Shown: piece after piece, positions 47,347 through 57,732 of the stretch
Layout of the letters: every line of letters begins with the position of its first letter
Position numbering within the stretch: position 1 is the first letter of the stretch
Source: Mesorhizobium sangaii
GTDB lineage: Bacteria; Pseudomonadota; Alphaproteobacteria; Rhizobiales; Rhizobiaceae
NCBI RefSeq assembly: GCF_014207355.1
Contig: NZ_JACHEF010000001.1
Span: 858,002-922,001 of the forward strand
Direction: 5' to 3'
Length of the DNA stretch: 64,000 nucleotides
Position numbers and translations under genes: made by a program
The notes under the pieces: model-generated
Told to the model about the DNA's origin: nothing
The model's input: the letters and a program-made list of their open reading frames with translations, nothing else
Database searches by the model: none

Positions 47347-48087
47347 CTAGTCCGTGGTGCCGTGATTGCCGAAGCCGTCGGCATCGTCGAGCCGCACGAA
47401 GGTCAGGCCCTTGGCCTTGAGCGCCAGCAGCCCCTGCACCACGCCTTCGCCGGCCGCATGGGTCGGCTGGTTGATGTGCGAGATAATGACGTCTCCGTCC
47501 TTGGCGGCCGCGATGCGCCGTGCGGTTTCCTTGGCGCCGAGCAATGAACCACCGTCGCCGTTTATCGAGAATCCCGCGATCTTGAAGCCAAGCTTGCGAA
47601 TCATGGCGATTGCCGACGGGCTATATTCGGCGGTCGCGCCACGAAACCATTTCGGCGCCGGCTCGCCTGTCTTGGCAAGGGCGGCGGCACCCGACTGGAC
47701 CTCGGCCAACACGGCGTCAGGGCTGCCGGCACTACGGATGCCGTAGATCTTCTGCGGCGTGTCGACCGCCGGGATATGATGGCCGCCGTGATTTTCCAGC
47801 TCGAACAGGTCGGGATGCGCCCGCATGATCTCGACCGCGGCAGCGTTTCGCTTCAGCCAGATGCCGGTCACGAAGATGGTGGCGGGTATTTTGTTTTCGA
47901 CCAGCGCCGAAAGGATCCTGTTGTCGGTCTGTCCACCGCAGGCATCGAGCGTGAGCGCAACGCGGCCGGCTCCGCTCGCTTCCGGCCTGATGTGCAATGT
48001 CGGCTCGACCAGCGGTGCGGCATGGCCGCTGGACACCACGGCCAACGACATGGCGATCACGCAGAGATTTTTTTGCAGCAGGCGCAT
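47347..48087 (-). CDS. Exported polysaccharide deacetylase-like protein (NodB homology domain)
   Basis: A 246-residue protein with a signal peptide (MRLLQKNLCVIAMSLAVVSS, cut after GHA) and a carbohydrate esterase 4 fold. Motif 1 is TLDACGGQTD rather than the classical TFDDG, a variant known in some exported members: the metal-binding Asp is kept, the catalytic-base position is changed. Motif 2 is ELENHGGHHIP with the metal His pair, and KWFRGATAEYSP covers motif 3. ISHINQPTHAAGEG is the motif 5-like end. It acts in the periplasm, probably on a glycan, but deacetylase activity is uncertain given motif 1. I chose ATG 48087, which starts directly at the signal peptide; the frame is open to 48138. 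Confidence 0.82.
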   Translation of the reverse strand: MRLLQKNLCVIAMSLAVVSSGHAAPLVEPTLHIRPEASGAGRVALTLDACGGQTDNRILSALVENKIPATIFVTGIWLKRNAAAVEIMRAHPDLFELENHGGHHIPAVDTPQKIYGIRSAGSPDAVLAEVQSGAAALAKTGEPAPKWFRGATAEYSPSAIAMIRKLGFKIAGFSINGDGGSLLGAKETARRIAAAKDGDVIISHINQPTHAAGEGVVQGLLALKAKGLTFVRLDDADGFGNHGTTD

Positions 48088-48258
48088 CAAACCGAATTCC
48101 CGACCGGTGCTTTCAACCAGCCATCCCAAGACCCGCATGAAGGCGAAAATCGGGATGGTGCATAGCCGAAAAGCGCCCGGCGCGACAATTTGACTGTCCG
48201 TGTTGCGAACGGCTTGTTCCGCGACCAGCGATAGCCGTCGTCCGCGCGGCGCATGAAC

Positions 48259-49362
48259 TCAGATGGCGCGTTCGAGCTTCACGTCCGTGCGCAAAAGGAG
48301 TTCCCGCACCGCATCGACGACAGGTTGGACCTCCAGCCGCCAGACGCAGTAGGCCCGGGCGAAATCTGGCCGGCCGCATCGGTCGCTGGCCACGCAGTCG
48401 CAAGGCATCGGCGGTTGAAGCGCGATATTGGGCACGCCAACGGGGCCCCACTGCGACGGCGGCGTCAAGCCGAACAGCCCGACAACCGGGATTCCGGCTG
48501 CAGCCGCCATGTGCATCGGGCCACTCTCATTGCCGAGAAACAGCCGGGCCTGTTTCAGCACCGCCAGCAACGTCTCGAGCGACAGCGCGCCAACGAGATT
48601 GACGACGGGCGACGCCGTCCTGGCGACGATACGTTCGGCAATCCCTCGCTCGTCGGGGCCGCCCACCAGAACGACGCCCAAACCGGTTTCGCCGGCAATC
48701 TCGCCAATTGCCTCGGCAAACCGCTCCGGCTGCCAACGTCGCCCTTCAAAGCTTGCGCCCGCGTGAACGGCGATGAAAGCGTTTGGATGAAGATGATGCT
48801 TCCCCAGCAGCGCCAACGCATTTGACGTCTCGGGCGGCAGCGGTTGAAGGTTTGGAACCGTCACATGGAGAGCGACGCCAAGCGCCTGGAGCGGCGAAAG
48901 ATAGCGGTAGACGAAATGTTCACCACCAAAGCCAAATGGCTTGGCAAACACATTGGCGGGCTGCCGCTCCAGCAGACGCAATGGCCTCTCGGTGGGATTG
49001 TAGCCGACACGGGTCTTTGCATTGACCAGCCCGGTGAGCATGCGCGACGTCTTTGAATCGGCCAGGTCGATCGTCAGATCGAAGTGGAAGCGGCGCAGCG
49101 CCCGAACGACGCCGTAGAGCTCTTTGCCGCGCTGTATGGGGGTGCCGCGCAGGTGGGCACGCCTGAACGTGACCACCTCGGAGGCAATGTTATGGGCGAC
49201 CACGAAGCTCGCGAAGCGCGCCTCGCACAGAAACACCAGCCTGGCATCGGGGAATTCGAGCCGCAGGTTTTCTGAAAGCACCGAGGCGAGAACGAGATCT
49301 CCAATGAACTTCGTTTGAATGACCAGGATCGAGCGAATCGGCGCGGGTGCAGTCTGCAACAT
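48259..49362 (-). CDS. Family 9 glycosyltransferase (ADP-heptose:LPS heptosyltransferase-like)
   Basis: A 367-residue GT-B enzyme of the WaaF/WaaC/RfaQ family. The N-lobe begins IRSILVIQTKFIGDLVLASV with DLTIDLADSKTSRML; the C-lobe has VAVHAGAS-like FIAVHAGASFEGRRWQPERF, VVLVGGPDERGIAERI, and FLGNESGPMHMAAAAGIPVVGLFG, the nucleotide-sugar site. The C-terminal part contains CDCVASDRCGRPDFARAYCV, a cysteine-rich stretch common in GT9. It probably adds a heptose or another sugar to the LPS core. ATG 49362 with GGGAA upstream fits; the frame is open to 49416. It is followed on the same strand by the deacetylase-like gene after 171 bases. Confidence 0.88.
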   Translation of the reverse strand: MLQTAPAPIRSILVIQTKFIGDLVLASVLSENLRLEFPDARLVFLCEARFASFVVAHNIASEVVTFRRAHLRGTPIQRGKELYGVVRALRRFHFDLTIDLADSKTSRMLTGLVNAKTRVGYNPTERPLRLLERQPANVFAKPFGFGGEHFVYRYLSPLQALGVALHVTVPNLQPLPPETSNALALLGKHHLHPNAFIAVHAGASFEGRRWQPERFAEAIGEIAGETGLGVVLVGGPDERGIAERIVARTASPVVNLVGALSLETLLAVLKQARLFLGNESGPMHMAAAAGIPVVGLFGLTPPSQWGPVGVPNIALQPPMPCDCVASDRCGRPDFARAYCVWRLEVQPVVDAVRELLLRTDVKLERAI

Positions 49363-49504
49363 CTGTTTCCCAGGAATGTCCGCAAAATGGGCGCGAACAA
49401 TGTCGAAATTACGCAATGACTACGCAATGCCGTCAGCACGTTCGTGTGAATTGCCTTACAAAACAGTAAGTTCGACCAGGATGGATCCGATCCGCGGCCG
49501 GCCT

Positions 49505-49641
49505 TAGAGCAACTCACCGTTCACGGAAACGGCGAACCTCTAACTCTTTGCTTTGACGCAATTCCCGAAGCAAAACCGTATCACACTTTTCCTGGAGTTG
49601 CTCTAGCTCTTTGCTTTGACGCAATCCAGATCGAAACTGCT

Positions 49642-49662
<21 letters not shown>
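49505..49662. repeat. Dispersed intergenic repeat, two partial tandem copies, extending into the end of ppdK
   Basis: AGAGCAACTCACCGTTCACG, GGAAACGGCGAACCTC and CTCTTTGCTTTGACGCAATT are followed by TCACACTTTTCCTGGAGTTG, then a second CTCTTTGCTTTGACGCAATC and TTCACACTTTTCCTGGAATT. Both share the order of the copies at 20291 and 44439. The last copy runs past 49642 into the ppdK frame, so it encodes that protein's final AIPGKV and its stop codon. Confidence 0.8.
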
Positions 49663-52326
<2,664 letters not shown>

Positions 52327-52547
52327 GCTTGCTCTCCGGTTGCAGGAGATTGGAAAGATTGGCGAAACGCAAAGTTCCGCCGAGTCCGACTGTGGAGCGA
52401 TATGATGCTGCAGTGCGAAAGGCAAGGCGTCGGCAAAGTTGTCCGGCCGCTACAATCGATTAAGCAAAGCTCTGTCCAAGGATGCGGCAAAAAGACTTGC
52501 CATCCGGGGACTTTTGCGATAGAACATAACGGGAACAAAGGTGCTGC

Positions 52548-52892
52548 ATGAAATTACCCGGAAAACTCGACTATCTGGAAATGCCGGCGACCGGCGGAAC
52601 GCTGGACCGGCTCAAGGCCTTCTACAGCGCTGCCTTCGCCTGGTCGTTCACCGACTATGGACCGACCTACTCAGCCTTTGCCGAGGGGCTGGACGGGGGC
52701 TTCCAGGCCGACGCGGCGGAAGCGCCCGCCAAGCCGTTGCCCGTGCTCTACAGCAGGGATCTGGAAGCGACCCTCGACGCCGTCGAAAGTGCCGGCGGCA
52801 CCATCGTCAAGCCGATCTTCCCGTTCCCCGGCGGCCGGCGCTTCCACTTTGTCGATCCGGCCGGAAACGAGATGGCGGTGTGGGCCGAATAG
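52548..52892 (+). CDS. VOC (glyoxalase/bleomycin resistance) family protein
   Basis: A 114-residue single-domain VOC protein, about the normal size. The paired beta-alpha-beta-beta-beta modules are seen as LDYLEMPATGGTLDRLKAFY with AFAWSFTDYGPTYSAF, and PVLYSRDLEATLDAVESAGG with RRFHFVDPAGNEMAVW, the last containing the typical metal-ligand Glu region. Its substrate is unknown. It starts 221 bases from the divergent ppdK start and is followed by tRNA-Gln. Confidence 0.85.
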   Translation: MKLPGKLDYLEMPATGGTLDRLKAFYSAAFAWSFTDYGPTYSAFAEGLDGGFQADAAEAPAKPLPVLYSRDLEATLDAVESAGGTIVKPIFPFPGGRRFHFVDPAGNEMAVWAE

Positions 52893-53019
52893 CCATCGCA
52901 TGTCATCTGGCAGCTCTGCGTTGCCTGCCCATTTTGGGCGTTCTCATCGTCGCTCATAAGGATTGTGCTTTTCGGCGGCTCTGCTAAGAACGCGCCGCAC
53001 AAGCGACTCTGACGGCAAT

Positions 53020-53094
53020 TGGGGCGTCGCCAAGTGGTAAGGCATCGGTTTTTGGTACCGACATTCCCAGGTTCGAATCCTGGCGCCCCAGCCA
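53020..53094 (+). tRNA. tRNA-Gln (anticodon TTG)
   Basis: The acceptor stem pairs TGGGGCG (53020-53026) with CGCCCCA (53084-53090), followed by G and an encoded CCA (53092-53094). The anticodon arm is TCGGT-TTTTGGT-ACCGA, giving anticodon TTG for glutamine CAA/CAG codons. The T-loop GTTCGAATC is standard, and the D-loop contains AGTGGTAAGGC. A possible promoter, TTGTGC - 16 bases - TAAGAA, lies about 30 bases upstream of the mature 5' end. tRNA genes are common integration sites, but I see no integrase or duplicated 3' end downstream. Confidence 0.97.
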
Positions 53095-53224
53095 TACTTT
53101 TCCGGTCCATCCTGGAACATCACCCATCTCTCGGGAGGGCAGCAGCTTGTGACATGACAATCGCCGAAGCGGGCTGCCGTCATCAATCTAGGTGATTTTC
53201 CTGACGCGCGGCCTGCGCTAAAAT

Positions 53225-53932
53225 ATGACCTCACCGAACTCGAGACCCGTCGTGGCCAGGACCAAGAAGCGCCCATTCAACGTGAACGTCTTCCTCAATA
53301 CCGTGGACGGCGGAAGGACTGTCGCGACATATCGCAAGAATGAAACTGTCTATTCGCAGGGCGACCCGGCGGATTCCGTCTTCTACATCCAGAAGGGCAA
53401 GGTCAAAGTCTGCATCGTATCGGAGCAGGGCAAGGAAGCGATCGTCGCTCTCCACCAGAGCGGGGACTTCTTCGGCGAAGGCTGCTTGTCAGGCCAGCCG
53501 CTACGGCTGGCTACAGTTTCTGCGATGATGGACTGCATTATTATGCGGCTTGATAAAGCATCAATCACGCGGGTACTGCGGGAGGAGCCGAAGTTCTCAG
53601 AGATGTTCATGTCCTATTTGCTGGCGAGGAACGCCCGCGTCGAAGAGGACCTGGTCGACCAGCTTTTCAATTCAAGCGAGAAGCGTCTGGCGAGATTGCT
53701 CCTTCTGATGGCAAACTTTGGCAGGGAGGGGAGCCCTCAGCCTGTCATACCGAAGATAAGCCAAGAGACGCTCGCGGAGATGGTCGGCACCACCAGGTCA
53801 CGCGTCAGCACGTTCATGAACAAGTTCCGCAAGCTCGGGTTCATCCATTATAATGGAGATTTGGAGGTTCATAACTCCCTCCTGAACGTGGTCCTGCACG
53901 ACAATCCTCATCTCAGAGGCAGGGACCGTTGA
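53225..53932 (+). CDS. Crp/Fnr-family transcriptional regulator
   Basis: A 235-residue regulator. The cyclic nucleotide-binding-like barrel spans about residues 20-130 (VYSQGDPADSVFYIQKGKVK; GDFFGEGCLSGQPLR), then a long dimerisation helix and a helix-turn-helix with ISQETLAEMVGTTRSRVSTF. It lacks the N-terminal cysteine cluster of Fnr, so it is unlikely to bind [4Fe-4S]; the barrel also lacks a clear RS-type cAMP pocket, so the ligand is unknown. It stands alone after tRNA-Gln. A short inverted repeat, ATCA-N7-TGAT, at 53182-53196 could be its own operator, but this is weak. Confidence 0.88.
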   Translation: MTSPNSRPVVARTKKRPFNVNVFLNTVDGGRTVATYRKNETVYSQGDPADSVFYIQKGKVKVCIVSEQGKEAIVALHQSGDFFGEGCLSGQPLRLATVSAMMDCIIMRLDKASITRVLREEPKFSEMFMSYLLARNARVEEDLVDQLFNSSEKRLARLLLLMANFGREGSPQPVIPKISQETLAEMVGTTRSRVSTFMNKFRKLGFIHYNGDLEVHNSLLNVVLHDNPHLRGRDR

Positions 53933-53935
53933 GGA

Positions 53936-53953
53936 CTGTTCTGTGTGGAACAG
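53936..53953 (+). terminator. Short hairpin after the Crp/Fnr gene
   Basis: CTGTTC and GAACAG form a perfect six-base stem with loop TGTGTG, three bases past the stop. No T-run follows, so Rho-independent termination is uncertain; it may simply stabilise the transcript end. Confidence 0.4.
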
Positions 53954-54108
53954 CCAAGTCACTTGCGCCATGTTAGATTTTCGTGGCGGTCCACCCTCCG
54001 GACCGGACCTACAACCTTAGACCATCTCGGCGAGGCAACGGCATGACTGCCGGCGTACCCACCCGGTCGTGCGCGTCAGAAAGGTGGCTTGGCGTTGTTG
54101 GTGACGTC

Positions 54109-54147
54109 GGCGCGTCCGTTCCGCACCCCCCCGCAAGCGGACGCGCC
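54109..54147. repeat. GC-rich inverted repeat
   Basis: GGCGCGTCCG (54109-54118) and CGGACGCGCC (54138-54147) are exact reverse complements around a 19-base loop that contains a run of seven C. It lies about 65 bases upstream of the small open frame at 54214. It could be a terminator-like structure or part of a 5' leader. Confidence 0.5.
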
Positions 54148-54213
54148 GGCCCCCATTGCACTGGGGCTAATCGTTGTGGACAAGCCAATCGCAGAAGCGC
54201 CGAGCGCTGAGAG

Positions 54214-54363
54214 ATGCCGATTTGGCGTCCGATCGTGATCTTCGGCTTTTTGATCGTGGCGTTGGCCGCAATCACCTGCTTCATGGTCATGCACAGAGGG
54301 CTTGTGCATCGTCCGCCACTCGGCACTGCCTTTCGGCGACCATGGTGCGTGGCGGTCATGTGA
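54214..54363 (+). CDS. Possible small single-pass membrane protein (49 aa)
   Basis: An ATG frame of 49 codons, MPIWRPIVIFGFLIVALAAI followed by TCFMVMHRGLV, forms one clear membrane helix flanked by basic residues, with a short Arg/Pro-rich tail. GAGAG just before the ATG is a poor but possible ribosome-binding site. There is no recognised family. It precedes the GT25 fusion by 150 bases on the same strand. It may be a real small protein or chance; an overlapping minus-strand open frame argues for caution. Confidence 0.3.
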   Translation: MPIWRPIVIFGFLIVALAAITCFMVMHRGLVHRPPLGTAFRRPWCVAVM

Positions 54364-54513
54364 TGGCTCACGCGAACTCGGACGATCTCTTCAGCCTGGC
54401 CGTCCGAAAGCATGCACATAGCCTCAACAGTATAGCCTTGAACATCTCCCTCTTTTCCATACAAGGTCATCGAAGATTCCACCAAGACGGGTGGCGGTCA
54501 AAACGGAACTTCA

Positions 54514-56604
54514 ATGAACCTTCCCATCTTCGCCATCAACCTCGATCGCGAGACCGGTCGCTGGAGCGAATTGCTCGCCAGCGCCGCAGCGGCCGGCCTG
54601 ACCTTGCAGCGCGTTGCGGCCATCGACGGCCGCGCGCTTGCCAAGGAGGACTGGACGGAGATCGATCTTCCAACCGCGCGCAAGTTGAGCGGGCGCGACA
54701 TTCTGCCCGGCGAATATGCCTGTTACCGCAGCCATATCCAGGCGCTGGAAACGTTCCTGGCCGGTGGCAGCGCTTATGGCCTTATTGTCGAGGACGACAT
54801 CCTCTTCAGCGAAGACACAACACGGCGCATCGAGGCCATCATCGCCGCAGTGCCGAATTTCGACGTCATCAAGCTGACCAACCACCGCATCAGCCTGTTC
54901 CTGCGTGCGGTCGAGACGACGGAGGGCGACGAGATCGGTCGCGCGCTGCATGGCCCGCAAGGCTCAGCCGCCGCCTATCTGGTGACGCGGGAGGGCGCGC
55001 AGGGGCTATTGTCGGCGCTCGCAGTGATGAAAATGCCGTGGGACGTCGCAATCGAACGATTTTGGGATACCGGCCTGAAAGTCTATTCGGTCCGCAAGAA
55101 CGTGCTTGGCTTCGCCAGGAGCAGCGCGACCTCCGGCATAGCCGGCCCCTCGGGCAGCTACAAATTCGCGCGGCTTCCCTGGCCGGGTCGGTGGGTCGCC
55201 GCGGTGTCGCGGACCAAGGACGAGTTGAGCCGGCTGCATCACGTCCTGCTGCGGCCACCCTTGCCGCGCGAAATCCCGGACTACGCCAGAGACGACGCGC
55301 CGCGCTACAGCGTGCTTCTGGTCCTTGCGACATTCGCCATTCTCGCCATGCTCTCCGCGGTCTGGCGCGAAGCTGACACCTACCGCTTCGCGGGGATGGC
55401 GCTCGCCGCTGTCGCAGCCATCCGCTGGTTCAGGCGGGACCTGTGGACCTACAGCAAGCCGCTGATCGGATGGGTCGGCGGTCTCTGCCTGGGTTGGTCG
55501 CTCTATGTCTTCATCCGGCTGGCGATGGTGTATTTCGGCACCCATCAGTTGGGTGCCGCCGAAGGCATCTACCTGTTTCCGCTGTTTTATGCGACGACCG
55601 GCTTCGCCCTTTTGCTGTTCGTCAGGCGGCCTGGGCAGCTCGTCCTCTGGTTCATGATCCTCAGTCTTGTCTTCCTGGCGGCGGACACCGGCTATTCGGA
55701 CATCCTTCACGGAACCAGACCGGAGCCGTGGCTTTTCAACAATCCCATTCACGCGTCGGTGGCGGCTGGTTTCATCTTCCTTTGCACGCTGCAGTTCATG
55801 GCATACACGGCCCAACGAACGGACCTGAACAAGGTAACCCGGAGCCTGCATTGGGCGCTGTCGACAGCCGTCCTGCTGTTTGCCTTCGCCAACATCGTTG
55901 CGCTGCGGTCAAAGGGCGTCTGGCTCGCGCTCGCGCTCGTCCTGCTCCTGCTGGCGGTCATGACGCTGGCGAGAGGCCATCGCCGCGAGCTGATGATCGG
56001 AGGCGGCGTGCTGGCAATCGTGGCAGCTGGCGTTGTCGCCATGCACAACATCTTCTGGTCCACCGCCGGCGACACCATGATCTTCGTCAAGAACCTGGTT
56101 TCGGATGCTTTGAGCCATGGCATCCTGCCGGCCTTCGACCGCGCCATCGCCAGCAATACGGTTCCGGTCGCGGCCAGGGAACGGCTGATGCTGTGGGCCG
56201 ATGCGCTCGAGGTCTGGAAACGCCACCCGATCTTCGGAGCCAGTTCCAGCTGGCTCACCGAATGGCAGAACAGAACCTATCATCCCATGATCTTCAACGT
56301 CTTCCACAACGGCTATCTGGAGATAGCCGTGCGCTACGGTGTGGTCGGGCTGGCGTTCTTCGGCTTTCTCTACGCCTGGTCGTCCAGGCAGGTCCTGCTG
56401 GCCACGCGTGCCAAGCTTGTCGCTCCGGCCGCATGGTCCTGCTACATCTCAACGCTGGTCTTCTTCGCCCTCACCGTCCTCAGCAATTCGAACAACCGGC
56501 TGGCGATCGGCGAGGCTTTCATGTGGCTCGCTGCCGCATTCGGGTTCTATTGTTTTTATCTTCGCCAGCAGAAGAACCTTATCGAGCCGAGAACCTATTT
56601 TTAA
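54514..56604 (+). CDS. Fusion of family 25 glycosyltransferase and O-antigen ligase/polymerase-like membrane protein
   Basis: A 696-residue protein in two parts. Residues 1-215 are a GT25 (LPS biosynthesis glycosyltransferase) domain: MNLPIFAINLDRETGRWSEL, RVAAIDGRAL, LPGEYACYRSHIQALETFLA and GLIVEDDILFSEDTTR, with the acidic EDD motif. From about residue 265 come ten or more hydrophobic segments and a Wzy_C/WaaL-type core, with RLMLWADALEVWKRHPIFGA and NVFHNGYLEIAVRYGVVGLA, the same motif order as the ligase-like protein at 16343. The two domains are usually separate proteins. ATG 54514 is supported by the conserved GT25 N-terminus. A dispersed repeat begins at its stop codon. Confidence 0.85.
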   Translation: MNLPIFAINLDRETGRWSELLASAAAAGLTLQRVAAIDGRALAKEDWTEIDLPTARKLSGRDILPGEYACYRSHIQALETFLAGGSAYGLIVEDDILFSEDTTRRIEAIIAAVPNFDVIKLTNHRISLFLRAVETTEGDEIGRALHGPQGSAAAYLVTREGAQGLLSALAVMKMPWDVAIERFWDTGLKVYSVRKNVLGFARSSATSGIAGPSGSYKFARLPWPGRWVAAVSRTKDELSRLHHVLLRPPLPREIPDYARDDAPRYSVLLVLATFAILAMLSAVWREADTYRFAGMALAAVAAIRWFRRDLWTYSKPLIGWVGGLCLGWSLYVFIRLAMVYFGTHQLGAAEGIYLFPLFYATTGFALLLFVRRPGQLVLWFMILSLVFLAADTGYSDILHGTRPEPWLFNNPIHASVAAGFIFLCTLQFMAYTAQRTDLNKVTRSLHWALSTAVLLFAFANIVALRSKGVWLALALVLLLLAVMTLARGHRRELMIGGGVLAIVAAGVVAMHNIFWSTAGDTMIFVKNLVSDALSHGILPAFDRAIASNTVPVAARERLMLWADALEVWKRHPIFGASSSWLTEWQNRTYHPMIFNVFHNGYLEIAVRYGVVGLAFFGFLYAWSSRQVLLATRAKLVAPAAWSCYISTLVFFALTVLSNSNNRLAIGEAFMWLAAAFGFYCFYLRQQKNLIEPRTYF

Positions 56605-56708
56605 TGCATGCCGCCCAAAAGTGGCCCCGGCTTTGGGGCAATGACATGCATAAAAACAAGGACTTAAAGCGCGTCGCCTGAATCTGTTTCAACGCCACGC
56701 GCTTTAGC
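56604..56708. repeat. Dispersed palindromic repeat with two inverted-repeat pairs
   Basis: ATGCATG (56604-56610) and CATGCAT (56644-56651 region) flank a GGCCCCGGCTTTGGGGC-like stem, then AAAGCGCGT and ACGCGCTTT form a second nine-base inverted pair ending near 56705. I recall this two-part element (CCCAAAAGTGG..., CATGCATAAAAACAAGGACT, AAAGCGCGTCGC) as frequent between genes in Mesorhizobium. Placed directly at the stop of the GT25 fusion, it may act as a terminator. Confidence 0.78.
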
Positions 56709-56798
56709 CAGCATTCGCCCTGAAGGACGAGCCAGGTACAGGACGCATGTCGGCTCTGCCTTTATAACTTGTGATGTCCCGGTTCGATATGCAAGCGA

Positions 56799-57374
56799 TT
56801 AACTCACCGGCGGCGCTTGGCTGTCGAGTATGCGGGCAATCTGCTCACAGGTCTCATCGACACTGTAGCCATCGGTGTAGAACGTTGCCGTCGCCAGTGA
56901 CGCGTTTGACGGGTGCTCCAGGAACGGCCGGTTTAATGCGACAAAATCCGCCCTTTCGTCTTCCGGTACCTCAGCCCTAGCGCATAAGATGTCCAGCGAG
57001 CGCTCGATATCTGGCGAGGGCAGCAGATAAACGACATGTGAAGCGCGCTTGACCGCGGTCTGGACGCGCGCCAGAAGCACGTCGTCCTCATAGACCGAGT
57101 GACCTGCGCCGAAGTCGATGATCGTATCCGGATAGTCGAGAAGCACCTGCTCCACCGCATACGCCTCGAACGGTTTCCAGTAGTCGAAACGTGCACGCCA
57201 GCCCATTGCCTTGACACGCCGCCACTCTTCCCGCCGGTCATAGCCGATCTGGTAATAGTATCCCCAACGTACGAGATCGAGCGGGATGTTGCGCAGTGAC
57301 AAACGGTCGGAGAGACGCTCCGCAATCGTGGACTTACCAGAGCAGATCGGCCCTATCAGCACCAAACGTGTCAT
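56799..57374 (-). CDS. P-loop kinase-like protein (AAA_18/shikimate-kinase-like)
   Basis: A 191-residue protein with the Walker A motif MTRLVLIGPICSGKSTIAER at its N-terminus, close to nucleotide and shikimate kinases. VVYLLPSPDIERSLDIL and RPFLEHPSNASLATATFYT look like the lid and C-terminal regions of small-molecule kinases. The substrate is not evident. I chose ATG 57374, which starts at the beta strand before the P-loop; the frame is open to 57470. The ribosome-binding site is weak. It stands alone between the repeat and the smc end. Confidence 0.75.
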   Translation of the reverse strand: MTRLVLIGPICSGKSTIAERLSDRLSLRNIPLDLVRWGYYYQIGYDRREEWRRVKAMGWRARFDYWKPFEAYAVEQVLLDYPDTIIDFGAGHSVYEDDVLLARVQTAVKRASHVVYLLPSPDIERSLDILCARAEVPEDERADFVALNRPFLEHPSNASLATATFYTDGYSVDETCEQIARILDSQAPPVS

Positions 57375-57732
57375 TCTAAACCGGCATCCACCCGATGATC
57401 GGCTTGTTGCTGTGAAATTGTCACCATGTGCGTGCATTGGCAAGCCAGACCGTCGCCACCTCGTCGCCACCGGGGCCGCCTTGCGACGACGTGGGTGGCT
57501 ACGGTGCTTTCCATGCCAGGGATGTCGATTTCGTCTTCACAAGGCGTACCTGTCTCGTGGTTTCCGCTGGTAGGCATGACAACCGGGCGGCTCACGCCGG
57601 CGCTGGATCAGGGCGCGGCCGCAGTTCGGCGATCAGTCGCAGGATCTCGGCGAACAGCATCCTCGGCACGGCAGTAATTACCCGCTCATCCGGCGAATGC
57701 GGGCTTAGATCGCCGGCGCGTCGCGCGGCGGC
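57375..57732. other. 358-base gap between the P-loop kinase gene and smc
   Basis: No intact gene is supported. On the minus strand, in frame with smc and directly after its stop, 46 codons (57732-57595) remain open and read DLSPHSPDERVITAVPRMLF, then AEILRLIAELRPRPDPAPA and a stop. This looks protein-like and may be a decayed 3' end of another gene, for example an M20-type peptidase, but the match is too short to name. The rest shows nothing further. Confidence 0.35.

Larger units (their letters stand above)
53933..54513. other. 581-base stretch with hairpins and one possible small gene
   Basis: Between the Crp/Fnr gene and the GT25 fusion there is no clear long gene. It contains CTGTTC-TGTGTG-GAACAG at 53936-53953 just after the regulator's stop, a GC-rich hairpin at 54109-54147, and a 49-codon open frame at 54214-54363 with a hydrophobic segment. 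The remaining sequence shows nothing I can identify. Confidence 0.5.

Noticed and set aside
53020..53094. tRNA-Gln as an integration site of a genomic island
   Set aside because: There is no integrase, no direct repeat of the tRNA 3' end that I could see downstream, and the following genes have normal composition.
54009..54485. 158-codon minus-strand open frame
   Set aside because: It has no recognisable motif and lacks a convincing ribosome-binding site; it overlaps the small plus-strand frame. I could not support either strongly and prefer the one with a clear membrane helix.
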